A stretch of DNA of 64,000 nt from Chondrus crispus (GCF_000350225.1 NW_005178810.1:595508-659507), one strand, 5' to 3'. Positions 30,824-43,961 are shown, counted from the first letter of the stretch. The notes: generated from the letters alone by a model not told the origin. A program made the numbers and translations.

Positions 30824-33569
30824 CGTCGTAATTACTGATTTGTAAATCGAGGATGTTGACAGAATGGATCAGATAGTTGAAGATGGTTGTCATATGTACC
30901 GTATCCTGACAGTGTTGTTGCTGAGAAATTTAGATATGGTTGCAATCGTTCTGTTTCAAGTATGACAACTGAGCACGTTCTGGCTCTGAACACATTGTTT
31001 CGGGGCGGGTCAAATTATACAACTGGTAAATCATATAGGGGAATAGATGATCGGTTCTCAGTGGTCTTACATTCAGGACCAAATCAGGACGCTCGGTCCC
31101 ACATCTCCTCTTTGACCAATTAGAACACATGGTCCCACATTACAGCAATGTATCAACTAATCTCCACCAGCGCGCGAAATTCAAAGTGACACTTTTCAGA
31201 AACGGCGACCACGGCGGCGGCGGAAGGGGAGGAAACAGGGGCGGCAACGCAGTGGGAAGGGTCTGCAACGACGCTTGAGTCGTACGGGGCCGGACTGTCC
31301 GCCGCCGGGCAAGGACGACGCGTTCTGGGATAGTCCCGTCGAGGGTTGCTCGAATGATGAAGGACAGCAGGTGGCGAGGATGTGTTGCAACAGGTCAGCG
31401 AGGAGCGCGGGAAGCCGCAAACGGATCTGGTCCAGGAAGGAGAGGAGATGGCGGTGTTCAGGGGCCGTGAGGAATTCCTCACCGTCTAGCCTCGTTAACG
31501 GGGCTGGACGCCGAGCAGGGCAGAAAACGGCAGACAGAAGGGCGTGTGCTGCGATTCAGACAGGCGCTGCAGGAGGCGGCAAAGAAGGACGTGCTAGTGA
31601 GGGAGGGGGGCAAGGAGGGATGTAGGGTGTAGTATAACCACTTTCAACCTGACCACATGGAATGAAGGGGGGTTGGAGGTAAGGGAGCGCTCGCTGGTTA
31701 TATACCCACGCGAGGGAATCACCGTACGGAAAGGACTCGAAAAGAGGAATAGCACACGTGACCGGTGACGCTCAGCCGGTCGGAGGTGCTATGCTCCAAC
31801 GGTCGGTCACTGGTTAGAAGCCTGAGCGCTAAGAGAAACCGGAAAGGTGTTAGCAATTAGCCGTAAAGAGACGGCAGGCGAGTCTGCCTCCTCTTTACTG
31901 GGTCGTGCAGGTGCCCCGATCTTAACTCCTAAGTGGGACGCCAGGACAGCTGTCCCGCTACAGTAGCTGTTACTTACTGTATACCAGCTACTGGACACAA
32001 TTACTTAATTTGTGCCATTTGCTTCTACTGATTAACTAACCACCGTACGGATTACACACGTGTGCCGGTGGCCATGATTCCCGCCAGCGGTTGTACCACG
32101 TGTGACCTGTGGGGTACTACTGTACATGGCCGCGGGCGTGTGTACGCCCGCTTACAACAGTAGCACCCGCCCCTCCGTTCGGTTCTCATCTCCCCGGGGT
32201 GGTCATGTTACTCAATTGTACCACATGGGGCACAGGGAGTGCAATAAATGAGGGCCGGGGCGAGAAGGAATTTCAGGGAGGAGGAGACAGAGTTATTGTG
32301 AGGAGGGAAGTGGAGGGGATTGATGCGGGCGCAAGGAGCCGCGAACGGGCCTCATACCATCATGGGGTAGAAGCTCGTCCAGTCAGTGCTCATCGAGCTC
32401 CGTCGCGCAGTTGTCTTTGGAAAATGGCGCGCAATGGGAAGCGCACCAAAACAGTAACTGCCGGTAATCACTCTAACGTATTCTGTCAATACGCTTCAGT
32501 ACGTCACCGACACCGTGGTTCCTGAATGGTGATAAGGGGACAAAGATGACGACGAGATGGGCAATGAATAAAGCTTCTCACACCAAAGTTGGTAAGGATA
32601 AGCATGTATTTCGCTGTTGCTGAATTCACGTTTACTTACTACCAGTTTGACTGGGGGTTGATTCTGGCAACGATTTTGAATAATTATATTTTGTTTACCC
32701 CCATTCGGAATTGGCAGCGTATTCTGTCATCGAGGTTGATATTTGAGCTTAATTTACCATTAAATTGGCAATCTATTGCTGTTCTGTCACATACTGTGAA
32801 AAAGGTCCCAAACATGTTCATAGGATCGAAATAATACAGATTATAACGAGTACATTGAATTGAAATCATACAATGTCAACTACATAGGACAGTTACCAAT
32901 TAAATTGGATCCCTGGTCAAAAAAGTGATAAAATAATAACTTCTTAACGTAGTAGTGCCGCAATGAGTGAACTACTTGTGTACGTATGTGTCCATATACG
33001 ACGTTGATGCGTTGCACGTAAGCGTAATACGTGTGCACGTATGGGAGTGTTTTAAGCGTTGAAGCGTAGTACCAGGTATCCCGCGTGTGTAAGTGCAGTC
33101 CAAAGAGATCCTGAGCTGAAGTAGAGAGGGCGTTTTTAGCAGCAACAATGAAAAAAGTTGTCTTAAATGCCTTCAAGAAAGGTAAAGTTTTTGGTGTAAT
33201 GTAAACTCTAAGAGTTTCGCAGTAAGTCCAGACATTTGGATCAAACCGAAAAATTCAAATTGTACGCAAAAAGATTGTAACTTTGATTAGTTCGGCGGAA
33301 GCTGCGTAATTTTAGAATAGCGCGGTGGTGGATCGTGCCAAGTTATTGTTGGTCCGCGTTGTGCCAGTTTCAAAATGGATTTCAGCACAAGTGGCTAGTG
33401 TCAAAGACGGTCCGGTACTCGGCAACAGCTACCTCGCCGCGATGAGCCATCCCTGCTTCGGACGAGCGGCGCTAGAGGTAGCTCCGAATCATGTGCGCGT
33501 AGGGATGGAGGTAATAGACGTGCGGGAGGTACGTTTGCCCAGTGGCGCTCGCGTTGCGCGGCGACGCAT
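30824..33569. other. No gene recognised; GC-rich and palindrome-rich spacer
   Basis: The part 31,190-31,620 is GC-rich and open in several frames. The minus frame includes HLLSFLDQIRLRLPALLADL, but no domain. The part 31,900-32,160 shares word blocks with the insert at 22,720-22,980 (GGGACGCC, TGTCCC, ACACAATTA, ACCG(t/c)ACGGA). No intact gene is supported. Confidence 0.35.
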
Positions 33570-33626
33570 AAAACTTTCGCTTGCCGTATTCGGCCCTGAA
33601 TGCCGAATACGGCGAGCTAAAGTTTT
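33570..33626. repeat. Long hairpin 1
   Basis: The left arm 33,570-33,593 and right arm 33,603-33,626 pair over 24 bases with two mismatches; the core GCCGTATTCGG / CCGAATACGGC is perfect. The loop is 9 bases. It abuts hairpin 2. Confidence 0.85.
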
Positions 33627-33672
33627 GAACTGTTCCGACTGAGAGGAAGTTCCTCTCAGTCGGAACAGTTCA
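33626..33672. repeat. Long perfect hairpin 2
   Basis: Arms of 23 bases (33,626-33,648 and 33,650-33,672) are perfect reverse complements around a single G. The left arm begins TGAACTGTTCCGACTGAG. A near-palindrome of this length is unstable in DNA and would fold fully in RNA. Confidence 0.95.
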
Positions 33673-34689
33673 GTGCAGGTGCCGAAATATCGGCGTCTGG
33701 GGCCTTGGTCGCTTATATCTAGAACAGCCGGGGTGAAGGCGAAAGAGTAGACTGCGAGATTGTTGGGAGAGGGAGGACCTAGGACATAGGCGGAGCACTT
33801 GCCTGGCGTGGGGAGTTCGAAACTAGTATAAAAACTGGAGCAGTGAGCAGGGGGACGGTGGATGGACAAGTAGTGGAGAGCTTAGAGTACGTGGAGAACA
33901 ACTGCGATACGGCGGTGGTGACGGATAAAAAGTATTGAGAGTGGCCATAACGGCGCTCTTCTGTAATAGCGGAGTGGTTGATATGGAGCTTTTTGCGTGC
34001 TATAAACCACTACGCTTATTCCCAGCCGTACAGTAGAATTTGCGTACGTGTAAATATATAGCCTTCCCTATCACTCAATACAGTGATAACGACAGCGAGA
34101 GTTAGGGACAAGTAGTTTTCTTGAAAAATGTCGCGACAAAGTTGTTATCTTGAAATGTTTCCCGGTAACATTAGAGAGTTTTTGAAGCCGAAGTGGTGAC
34201 TAAAAATCGTTATTTAGCACACGTGGCAGGACAGGTGTTCACTATAGCGACAAAATTCTTGCGTTCCTTAGTCACAAGTCGCAATATCAATTAAAATAGC
34301 GAATTTAAAAAGGACGCCATATGGAAGGGTACCTTACACCCCGTGTCCACCTCTCGTTCCCCCGCCCAAAGTTGCATCTAGCAAACCCATTGAGCCGCGA
34401 GACCCCTCATGCCTACAGAGGAAAGCCTCACCCGCCTGCCCGTCTTGTTCCAGAACACTATCCGTGGTACGGGCGTTGCCTCCCTTCCCCGTCAAATGGC
34501 AACGTTGCCGTCCACACCTTCCCCACAACAACTTTCACCGACTAGCCCCTCTTTCCCTACTCAAATCTAACTCGAAACAAACTCGCACCCACCACCCCCG
34601 CCATCATCACCTCACGTCATCCCTTCCTCACCCGAATTCCCATCCCCCTCACCATCATCGCCCTCACCCGTTCCGCCCTCCTCCGCCAC

Positions 34690-35485
34690 ATGTGCCCCCA
34701 CCCGAGCGCCCCTCCCGTCGGCAACGGGCAGGGCACAAAGCGGTTCAGGTTTGCTGCCCAGCTCTACATCAGTCTTTTGAAAGCCATGATGGCTGTGGGG
34801 GCACATGTGGCCCCTTGGGGGAAAAGCCAAGCATATTTCGAGAAGACGCATGCAGCCTTCCTCACCTCGGCAGAGTATAAGTTGAACATGAGCTCAACCA
34901 TTCCTTCTAGAAAGACACTTGCGGACCGGTTTAGGAAATATGTATTAGTGATAGGAAGGCTGCAAATGCTCTCACTAGCACAAGCTCCGGAATTGCGGAA
35001 GCGTTTGGCCTAAGGAGCAGTTACTGGAGGACATGATGTTAGGAATGAGGGAGCAAGGTGAGCAAGAGCGAGAAAAGAAGGAACAGAAGACAGCGGGAGA
35101 CAAACGGATTCTAGAAGCCGGTGCCGTAATGAGAACTTCTGCCGTTAAGCGGCAAAGAAGGAGAAGAAAATCGCACTCGCCTGACTCTAGGGACCGAGAT
35201 GCCAGTTCTGACAAGGAAATGGAAATGCTGCAGAAGGACATAGAAGCCCGGAACGTATTAGAAGATACAAAAGTACGGATCCAGGAAGAGCAATTGGACA
35301 TGGAGAAGAAGCGAGACGCTCGGGATGCGGCACATCAAGAATGGTCTGAGAAAATCGAAAGTAGATGTGTTGCTATTGACGAACGTCGTACGGCCTTGGA
35401 GGAAAAGCGTTTGGCTTCCGATTTAGAAATCGCGAGTCCAACCAAGAAGCCGAGCGCCTTGCGCTCGAAGAACGAAAAGCACTAA
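34690..35485 (+). pseudogene. Harbinger B Myb/SANT-like protein
   Basis: This is the likely DNA-binding partner of the transposase. The first frame (34,690-35,013) gives GTKRFRFAAQLYISLLKAMM, then WGKSQAYFEKTHAAFLTSAE and SRKTLADRFRKYV, a SANT-like helical domain. A frameshift near 34,945 leads to SDRKAANALTSTSSGIAEAF, and a second near 34,995 to KEQLLEDMMLGMREQGEQER in the frame 35,033-35,485. That frame continues with a basic cluster (VKRQRRRRKSHS, likely nuclear localisation) and a long Glu/Lys-rich probable coiled coil. The motif SSGI…(K/R)EQLLEDM is common in Myb-like proteins linked to Harbinger. The true start may lie upstream in a Pro/His-rich stretch (34,560-34,690). Confidence 0.6.
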
Positions 35486-36203
35486 TTGCGGTGCTGGGCT
35501 CAATGGCACGAAAACTTAATTAGACGTCGCCAAACCCCCCCTCATGCGCGAAACCGTTGCAGAACGATTAGTCGCTCCGGTAATACTGGACACGCCGTAC
35601 TCGCTCAAGAGGAGGGCTCCTGTTGATGACGTCCGACGCACGGACCGTTAGTATTTAAAAACAGGTAGGCTATGGTACAGTATCCGTCGAAAGATGCGAT
35701 TTATCGCACAGTCGTGGCCGAGCGCCTCGTTGCTCCTGACTATCATGCACACTCTCGGCTGTGCCTCGCGCCGCTCCATCCGTGGCGACCCTCTGACATC
35801 CTCCAAATCTGCGGTAAGGCCACGGTCGCGGCCGCGTGCTGCCGTTCTTGCCGGGAATTGCCCGCTGCGCCCCTTTCGAATCTCTCTACCCCCCGTACAC
35901 CGGGGGCATCGCCGGGTGTCCAACTGATCTTTGTCGTCAATAGATGTGTCTAGTGTGAGCGTGAATAAGTGCTGCGGCAAGCTTTGAGGATCGTGCCCCT
36001 ATCGCAGAGTTTGTGCAAGTGGGACTAACGCAGTGGGTTCCCGGCAGTCCCACGGGAGCTCTCATGTCCGCATGCCACCAATGTATCCCACTAACCCTCC
36101 GCCAATTGGCTGTTCCCAACCAAGGAGCTCTTACTCGAGTCAGTTCAGCTTGAACACGTTGACATTCATCGTGCCCTATCACCCTCACCACCGACACACT
36201 CAC

Positions 36204-37626
36204 ATGCGCACCGTCGCTCTTGCCCTACCGCCGTTACGACCGCCCCCTATCCCTTTCTCTCCTTCCCCCCCACTGCGCCCAAGCTCCGGCGGTTGCCCCT
36301 CCTGCTGCTCCTCCTGCCTCCCCTTCTCGTCCGCTTTCCCTCCCGAGCGCACACCCTTCTTCCCGCCGTCCTGGAAGAAACCGGCAGCCCCAGCCCTGCA
36401 AGCTCGTGCCTACAACGTCTCGCACCACCTCTTCTCGCCTCTCGCAGCGGGCGTCCACACTTAGTCCTTTTCGTGCGTCTTCACGCCCGCCGCGTGCGTC
36501 GTTGCGCACGCCCACGTATTCCCGCTGCACGCGGCGCACGCCCCGCGCAGAGAGTGCCTTGTCCCGCTAGCCGCCCTCGGCGAAGGCGCCCACGTCTCTC
36601 TGTTGCTGCTGCATTGCCAAGCCCTGCGCGACTCCCAGGAGTCACCCGGTAAGCCGCAACGGTGAGCTCTTAGAGCTGATCCCATCGATTTCTGCCCCGT
36701 CAAGGACGAGGGCAAGCTCACGCTGCACATGCAAGCCTTGCGCGCGCACATGCGTGAGGGCAGCGGCCCGGGCGTGATCCGCGTGCTCTCGCACGTGAGA
36801 TGAGCAGACGCGGCCCTGGATACGCCTACCGGCGGGCAGTGGGAGCTGTGCTCGATGACCGCGATGAAGCAGTACTCGTTCCTGTTCCTGCCGTGGCTGG
36901 AGTATGACAAGGGCATAGCCGTGGATCAGGTGTTTGTGTACGATAACGGCGCCGAAGAGGATCTATGAGATGTGCTTCGCGGGAGGGAGGGTTTGGTGCA
37001 GGCTGTGTGGTGGCCGTGGCCGCGCAATCAGATGCATAGAAACAACCATTTTCTCCTCGTAAGTGCCAACCACTGTCGCTACGTCGCTGTTTTTGACGCC
37101 GAATAGTTTGTCATGGTCGGCGGCCAGCCCGGGAGGAAGGGCGGCTTGAAGCGCTACGTAAACACAGCAACACGCAGGGGCACAACCAGATCTCGTTCCG
37201 CTTTCTTGTCATGGTCAACTCTGGGTTTGTCCGTCGCCCGCAAGGCGACTTGCCGGAGCTCTATGTCCACAGAGCGGCAGAGCTGCTCATGGCGAGTGGC
37301 AAGATCGTGATTGAGCAAGATTGGGAATGGATCGACCACAAGATTTATATTATGAACGGAAGGGACACAAGATATAATGGAACATGACTTTTGAGTTTGA
37401 TCCAAATACGGTAGAGCACAGTGCGATGGTGGTGCATTACACGCACAGGTCGTGAGAGGACTTTGTAGCGAAGAACGAGGTCGGCGGCGCGAGTGTAATG
37501 ACCACGGGGAGGCGACTCCCGCTGTCGCGTTCCGCTCTCAGTCGGGTGTTTCGGGGTCCCGCTCTCTCGCGTCCGTCTTTTCAATTTTGCATGGGGGAGG
37601 TTGGATTGCTTCCTCCATTCAAGTAA
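36204..37626 (+). pseudogene. Extra gene of Harbinger B, function unknown
   Basis: A GC-rich plus-strand gene in several frames. It starts with a Pro/Ser/Arg-rich leader (36,204-36,650). A globular part follows, 36,675-36,968: DPIDFCPVKDEGKLTLHMQA, then a TGA at 36,799-36,801, then GQWELCSMTAMKQYSFLFLP, DQVFVYDNGAEEDL and a stop. Further pieces are at 37,165-37,384 (NQISFRFLVMVNSGFVRR, then ELYVHRAAELLMASG) and 37,455-37,626. I recognise no family. Third-position GC and composition differ from the flanks, which supports coding. It occupies the same place as the Cys-rich gene of element A, between the Myb-like gene and the transposase. Confidence 0.45.
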
Positions 37627-38745
37627 CGTTCTAACAACGGCGCTTTGCACTGAAAGTACGACGCCACTTGTCCCTGGTGCTCGAGGCATGTCTTCAAGTT
37701 CACCAGGAGTGTGAATGATATGTAGAGTAGAGCTATGGGAGCTTCCCGGCACTTCAGTTTTCTTTTCATATCTTGCGATGTAAAGAAGAACTTAATTTCC
37801 TTGTAGTTCCACTGCGCTGCCTCTCTCACAGAACTCATTAAAGCGCTGTCTACTTGTTGTGCCTCTGTAGCAATAAAGTTTGGGAACCCTACTTGCATCC
37901 ATGGCCGTAAAGCGTAACCGGCATCTCCGGTTATGCAGTACTGCTTTCCACTTATATGGAGACTAGACGACAGCAGGTTCTCCATGTTACTCATCCTGTA
38001 GAGGGTCATGTCGTGGCGGCGACCCTCTGCGGGCCAAATAAATTGAAGACAAGGCCATCAGGAGTAGTGATAGTTTGATAGATAAGGCAGTGAAAGCGTT
38101 TATGACCAGAATACACGCTTCTCTGATTACTTGAGGGGCCCTCGGTCTACACATCTGCGCTTTTGTACCGTCTATAAACACTACGCAGTTATCTAAAGGT
38201 GCCCCTCTGTCCTCTATCACTGATGCGTACTCTGCTGCTCTCCCTACGAGGAGTTCAGAGCGAAACGTAGTGAGAAGTTGGCTCCGGTTCTCGTAGAAGC
38301 ATTCGATGCCCTCCCAGAACACCTCGCAGAGAGCTGGACTGTGCATTCCAAAGACCAGTTAGAGGTCAATCCATCTGCATGGATACGCAAGCTGACGCAA
38401 GAGTAAACAAGTTGCAATTATAGGACAACATCTATATCCACTACACTGTGTCTTCTCCGCTGTCCAACTTAGCGCCTCCGTCATCAGAGGTATTTCATGA
38501 AGCATAAAGCAGAAGTCCTGGAGACAGCGGAGGTCGGAATAAGTGTTAAAGTTGAACGGCATACAACTTACAGCGATCGTACGCCATATGAGTTTGGTTA
38601 GATCAATGCGCAGTAGCCGGCGCTTGCGGGCAAAATAAAATGGGATGGATTGTGTGCGACATTTCACCATGGACAGGCGAAGGCGCCTTGTGGTCGAGCG
38701 TATTTTGGCTACAACAGCTCGTTTGTTGTACGATTTTTGACGCAT
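37581..38745 (-). pseudogene. Harbinger B DDE transposase, HARBI1-like
   Basis: A nearly full-length DDE_Tnp_4 transposase. The N-terminal helical domain (38,745-38,360) has FNFNTYSDLRCLQDF and LLLRQLAYPCRWIDL. One in-frame TAA at about 38,357-38,359 follows, then LVFGMHSPALCEVFWEG. The first catalytic Asp is in CVVFIDGTKAQMCRP. A frameshift near 38,000 joins to RHDMTLYRMSNMENLL, the second Asp is in YCITGDAGYALRPW, and the third motif reads SSVREAAQWNYKEIK. The residue before that Trp is normally Glu; here it is Gln (codon CAG at 37,812-37,814). The C-terminus (HGQVASYFQC-like) is present. One stop, one frameshift and the lost Glu make it inactive. Confidence 0.85.
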
Positions 38746-38940
38746 GGTGGGTTTAGGCGACGAAGATATGGGGAGAGGGCTGTAGCACTCAGTACGAGCT
38801 TGGAAGGGGTTCAGTTAGTCACGACTTTGCAATGGTTCAAAAACTCTCCGTCGGCGCAAAACTCGCTAAAATGTGACAAAGAATTGTCGATCGGATAGCC
38901 ACCACAATTTAGCGATTTTTTGTTTCAAAAACTCTCTATT

Positions 38941-41900
38941 TCCTGATCAGGTTTCGAAATTTCAGTACTGCGAGACCGAAGGAGACGGCGATCCCGTAAG
39001 CTTACAAGTGTCGAGAGACCGCAAGTGGGGCGGTCGGGAGGGGGTTGTGGGAGTGTGGGTTACGGGTGGTAGATAGAGTTTCCAAGGGAACCGGGAAGCA
39101 GCAGGAAATTGATTCGTTACTGCTTTGAGCATAGGTCCGAGAAAATGTTGTCGGTTGAGGTATCGGTTGAGGTATTCATTCATAGTGGTGAAGTCGAAGA
39201 CGAGTTGGGTCTTCGACCTTTCTTTATAGTGTTATTGACTCTACAGAGAAAGTAGGCGCTTTGACATAAAAGGAGGTAGCGCCACCTATGTACATGTCTA
39301 CACTGTCCCTATAAGGGCAACCGCATAAAAGGTAGGGTATAGGTCGCATAATCCTTCCGAGATCTTATCGAATGTTTCTAAACGTAGCCTACGGAGTGTT
39401 CCCTGAATTGCTACTGATATTTTAACAGAGTGATATGTACTGTAGCCTACGTTCTTGTCCCTAACTCGATCAGTAACACTGTGAAAGGGGGGGAGGGAGC
39501 GAGGGCGGGGTGGTTCACAGGAAAGGGATTTCGGCGAAGCCACTTCATGATCGATCATGAACTAGAGAGCAGCCTCCCCGGCTTCTCTCCATTTCATGAT
39601 CGATGCCAAGGAGGCATTTGATTTCAAAAAGCTGAACTCTGGGTGCTGAACTCTGGGTACCCTTCTGCCGTCCGGTGGTGCTCCGTTTCCTAAACAGAGT
39701 GTAAAACGCTAGCAAACGACTGTCGCAAATTTCACGTGGGCGTCGAGGCGGGGGAGGGCCGAGTTGTGCACATAAAATGGCGGGAGAAGGTACTGTGTCT
39801 GGTTTGTAATGTTGAGAGAACTAATGTTTTGATCTGCATGTGCTCGTATTTGGATTTAATTCCACCCTTTCATTGTACTGCAAGTGCCACTGCACCGCAT
39901 CGAGTCCATGGAATTTTAGTAGTGTGCATATGGACTGGGTGTGGATTGGTACTTCCTTTAGCCAATGGATTTCGACCAGTTCGCAGAATTACCAAGCATT
40001 ACAGAGGTTCTGTGTAGCATTCGTTGTGGCGTGCGATTAATTTAATGAAATGATCCGGCCAATAGCGTGACCGCAACTGGCTGAAGGAAAACAAAAGAAA
40101 AGAAAAGCGCCTGTTAGGACTGGCCCTCAATGTGCATGCAACTCATGGTTCTGCAGTCAGAGTAAGTTACATCATTATGCGTTGAGGGGTCTATGCGGAC
40201 TCCATCCCTGCCTTTCCAAATTGATTCTTAATCCGTGTGAGGCAATGCTGCAGCGAAAAATCTCTCGCGCTTCATAAAGAACATCCACTACACTGTAGAG
40301 AAAGTCTCCACAAGCAGAAAAGTCTTCATATCAAATAGAAAAGCAATGTTCTGGTTCTCCGTAACATATGCTCCAGTGAGGGGTCAGTCTGAGGGAATAA
40401 TTATATAGCGGTAGATGCAGATTGTATACCACAATGACCGATCCACGGAGATTCATGTTTAGACGAGTCAATCATGCCGTTTCATGAGTTTTCTTACAGT
40501 ATCCTACATCTTTCTTTGCATCAGGAAATGGGCCCTCCACTCAGTTTATGTAGAACACGAGGTTGAGCAAGCTCTATTTATTGATCACGAATCAAACAGT
40601 CGCCCTTGTCACTGCATCCGATGAGCTCAGGTGCTTGATCTCAAGATCCTAGGATCAAATGAATCGAATCCTCATGAAGCACGACGAAAAGTTTTCAGTG
40701 TGTCTTCAGGACGGTTTTGAGAAGTGCTTTCTGCAGGTGCGGGCTGCTGTTTCTAGAAGACCTAGATGCATATTCCGGGAGTATGTGAAGGGATACCTAA
40801 AGAATAATTCACTGTAAAATGTAGCACTACACCCATATGCGCCATCAGATGTAGTTCCTTGACAGATCATTAAATGGTTAAAGTGGAGCAGTCCTGATGG
40901 TATGGCAGCCAGGTCTGTGATATGCGGGTCTCACAACCATGACTTCTATACACTGCAGTACAGAACGTCGTTCGTCCTTGGTACTGTAGAGTGACTTATC
41001 TTTCCTCGCACTCTCGCTTGGCAGCCACGTATGCCGAAGGCATACGAAGAACCTCTATAATAGAAAAAGGTATTTTCTTGGAGCGCCATGGATCGTGAAA
41101 AACTTCAATATTGATAGACTAGAAGCCAGGAACTTCCGAAGAAGGCAATTTTTCAATGTCACATTATATTTATCATACTGTATGTACATACATTATTGTA
41201 CAGGGTGTCTTTGATGAATAAACATATTGTATTTGTGCGAGATAACGAATATTGTATTTGACCTCTATTGCGTGTAGCACCAAGGGTACAGTGCTGTAGT
41301 TGTTTGGTTTACAATGACTTGCGCGTGGTCAGCAATAGAATTACTGGCATCTTCTGCAGAATTTTGATTGCTCTCGTGCATATCTTGAGAGTGTTTTCCA
41401 AGAAACATGAGTCTGACTATTCGGCCGCTACACAATTTGCATATCGAAAAATAATTCAGCATGTGTCCCGCATTCCATATTCTGAGGAGAAGGGCTATAT
41501 AATCCTGACAACAGCGGCAGTTTGTCCTCTGGATGGACGACGAATATAGAAAGAATTGGGTTTTAAAAGCCCTTGTGCACTACAGAGTCCACAACAAGGA
41601 ACTTGCTGATTTAACATGACCAACATGATTCAACCCGGATGGGGACGCTCCGCAGGACCTTGTATCTGCGCCCTGAGGTCCGGTCGCCGGTCGTAGTACA
41701 GAAAATACTTTACAGTGGTTGTCACCCTCGAAGAATCGGGCACGAAATCCCAAGACTTGAGTCTTGAAAGACTCAGTTCAGCAATGTTGGACTAAGTGGT
41801 AAAGCTTGCTTGTATGTTTCCATTCAAGGCAAGAAGCTAAGCAGCGTCCGGAAGGGCGACCGCGTTCATGATCTCAATACAGTAGTGAGGGGTTATAGAC

Positions 41901-43961
41901 CGAGGTGATCTTTTCTCGGGAAAATTGTCATTGGAGAACGAACATGGCGCTGGCGGGCTTGTAAAGTTACGTAGCGACAAAAACATTGGTATGTGAGGCC
42001 GGTTGGGGAACTGCCGGTCTCCGACAGACAATCCGACAGAAATCGCGACAGGCACACACCGTACTGCACTTGCTAACCGTACGAATAGCTCAGCATCGGT
42101 CGAGGGATAAGCACAGGAATGGGAACGGTCGGTGCAATGATGGTAGCGAAGGGTGTTGAGGGCGCGAGAGGGTAGAGAGTAGATATGATAAAGTGCCGAT
42201 GTCAGTGATCCGCTGATCAATCATTTCGTTGATTTGATTCACATTGTGGGATGGAAGGCCTCGCATTGTAAATGGCAAGATTGTCTATCACCCGTGCAAG
42301 CTACCCCGAATCAGCTTCAACCCCCACTTTCAATGATGGCTCTGGCTACGTCTAGGCTTCATTTGAACATAATTCACACTCGAGAGCCGGGCTAATGACA
42401 TCATCAAAGGCGATGTGACCTTCTGTTGCATCGCGGCTGACCTCCACAACGCGCACAACGGGTATCTAAGCCTCAAAAGGTACGATAAGGTAATTTTCGA
42501 TACAACGGGGAATATACTTTACAACTTGCTTCACTTCTGTCGAGATCCTTACCCTCGCGACACATGACCAAGCGTACCCCAATCGTGCACACTACAGTAC
42601 AGTTCGGGACTTCACCATTCTGGGCGGGAGATCCTTTGCAAGATTCGCTGTACATCTCTCCTGTTTCCGGAACTGCTGCATCCTGCGACACCCCTTGTAT
42701 CTGTCAAGCGAGGCCACAGTCGTGCCTCCGCCTTGTGGCTCGTTGCAAAGGAGACTGGCGTGATGGGCCCACGGAAACTACATACAGTACCTCTCAAGGC
42801 TTTACCCATTGGCGCGCCCCGTTTCGAAACTTTCTGACGGACGCTTCTCTGCGCACCAGGACTGTATTCTTATCAGGTCATCACGGGGAAAGCACAATAG
42901 CAATCGCGGCTCATATCGAAAGCCTCCATACACTCTTGTTTGATCGCTTCCATTGTGCGAGCTAGAACAATGCCATCCTATGAGGGCTTTCGTCACGAGC
43001 TTGCTGCACTCACTTATCGGAAGATCACGTCTTGAATACTGCCCTTCAACAACCTGTCCAGCAAGATCCTGACTTGAATAGCACAACCCAACGGCTCTTT
43101 AACAAAGCCCCGACTTGTTGCGGCAACTTATTCTCCCTCTTTTCTCATGCCTGTTATTTGTTCTACCAATTTCCACCACAACTTGTCGTCACTCGAATGA
43201 AACTCAAGTCGAGTTCCTACAGGTGTGATATGGCTTTCATAACATACCTATAGACCAGGTCCACTGTATAATGTTACGACTGTCTTCACACATTTCTTCC
43301 CTCAGACGTGGTGGCATGTGTAAATGATGGGCTTGTTTACCAGACTTCTATCTACATGCTTTCAGAATTGAGCTTGAGTGTTAGTACTGCGTACACCCTT
43401 CCGCATGAGAAGATCTACGCAACGCAATGAAGCGTTCCCTTTGTACCGCCAAGTGCGGAAATGAATCCGCGAAAGTACACGAAACTAAAACCTTCCTTAA
43501 AAAGCTACGGACGCCCCGCCATGCCGCGCTTCTTCGGAAACTAACTGCCATGCTTTAAGCACTACAGCGATAACATCATGAAAATTCGTCAGAAACACTG
43601 GACGTAGAACGTAGGCCATGTCATCCTGGCCTGGTGGTTCCTGCCATGTCCTCACTGCCCCAGACTACGGCTCAAATAAAATACTTCCCAAATGTTGTAG
43701 GTTTTACGATACAGTTGAACACCATAGCTGTCGTGTCCTGAATCTTTTGTGCTCGGAAAGAGTTGTTGCGTCATTGGTCGCTTCACTCTAAATCACATGC
43801 ATAACCTGACGGGCTCTGGCTAAGCTCAGTAACACTTACTTCTCTTCCTGTCCGTGACTTCACTGCCGTTCTGTTGGACATGCAGACAATTTTGATCACC
43901 ATTTGAGGGTTCCCAATGCGGATAGACCATGACCATAAGAACTCTGTCAAGTGCAGAGGTC
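38941..43961. other. No gene recognised
   Basis: Five kilobases with only short ORFs. The plus frame at 42,564-42,965 (133 codons) and the minus frame at 41,837-42,220 are open but match nothing I know. No LTR, terminal repeat or transposon protein was seen. The region may contain non-coding host DNA or very old repeats. Confidence 0.35.

Larger units (their letters stand above)
34173..38937 (-). mobile_element. PIF/Harbinger element B
   Basis: The 4.8 kb element has 14 bp perfect terminal inverted repeats (AGAGAGTTTTTGAA) at 34,173-34,186 and 38,924-38,937, flanked on both sides by ATT (34,170-34,172 and 38,938-38,940). Similar AAATCG words lie just inside each end. It holds a Myb/SANT-like gene on plus, an unknown gene on plus, and a HARBI1-like DDE transposase on minus, the same order as element A but with different sequences. 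The transposase subfamily also differs from that of element A. Confidence 0.85.

Noticed and set aside
35648..36203. Overlapping ORFs on both strands between the Myb-like gene and the extra gene of Harbinger B
   Set aside because: Four frames are open at once with no family resemblance, a sign of GC-rich non-coding sequence.
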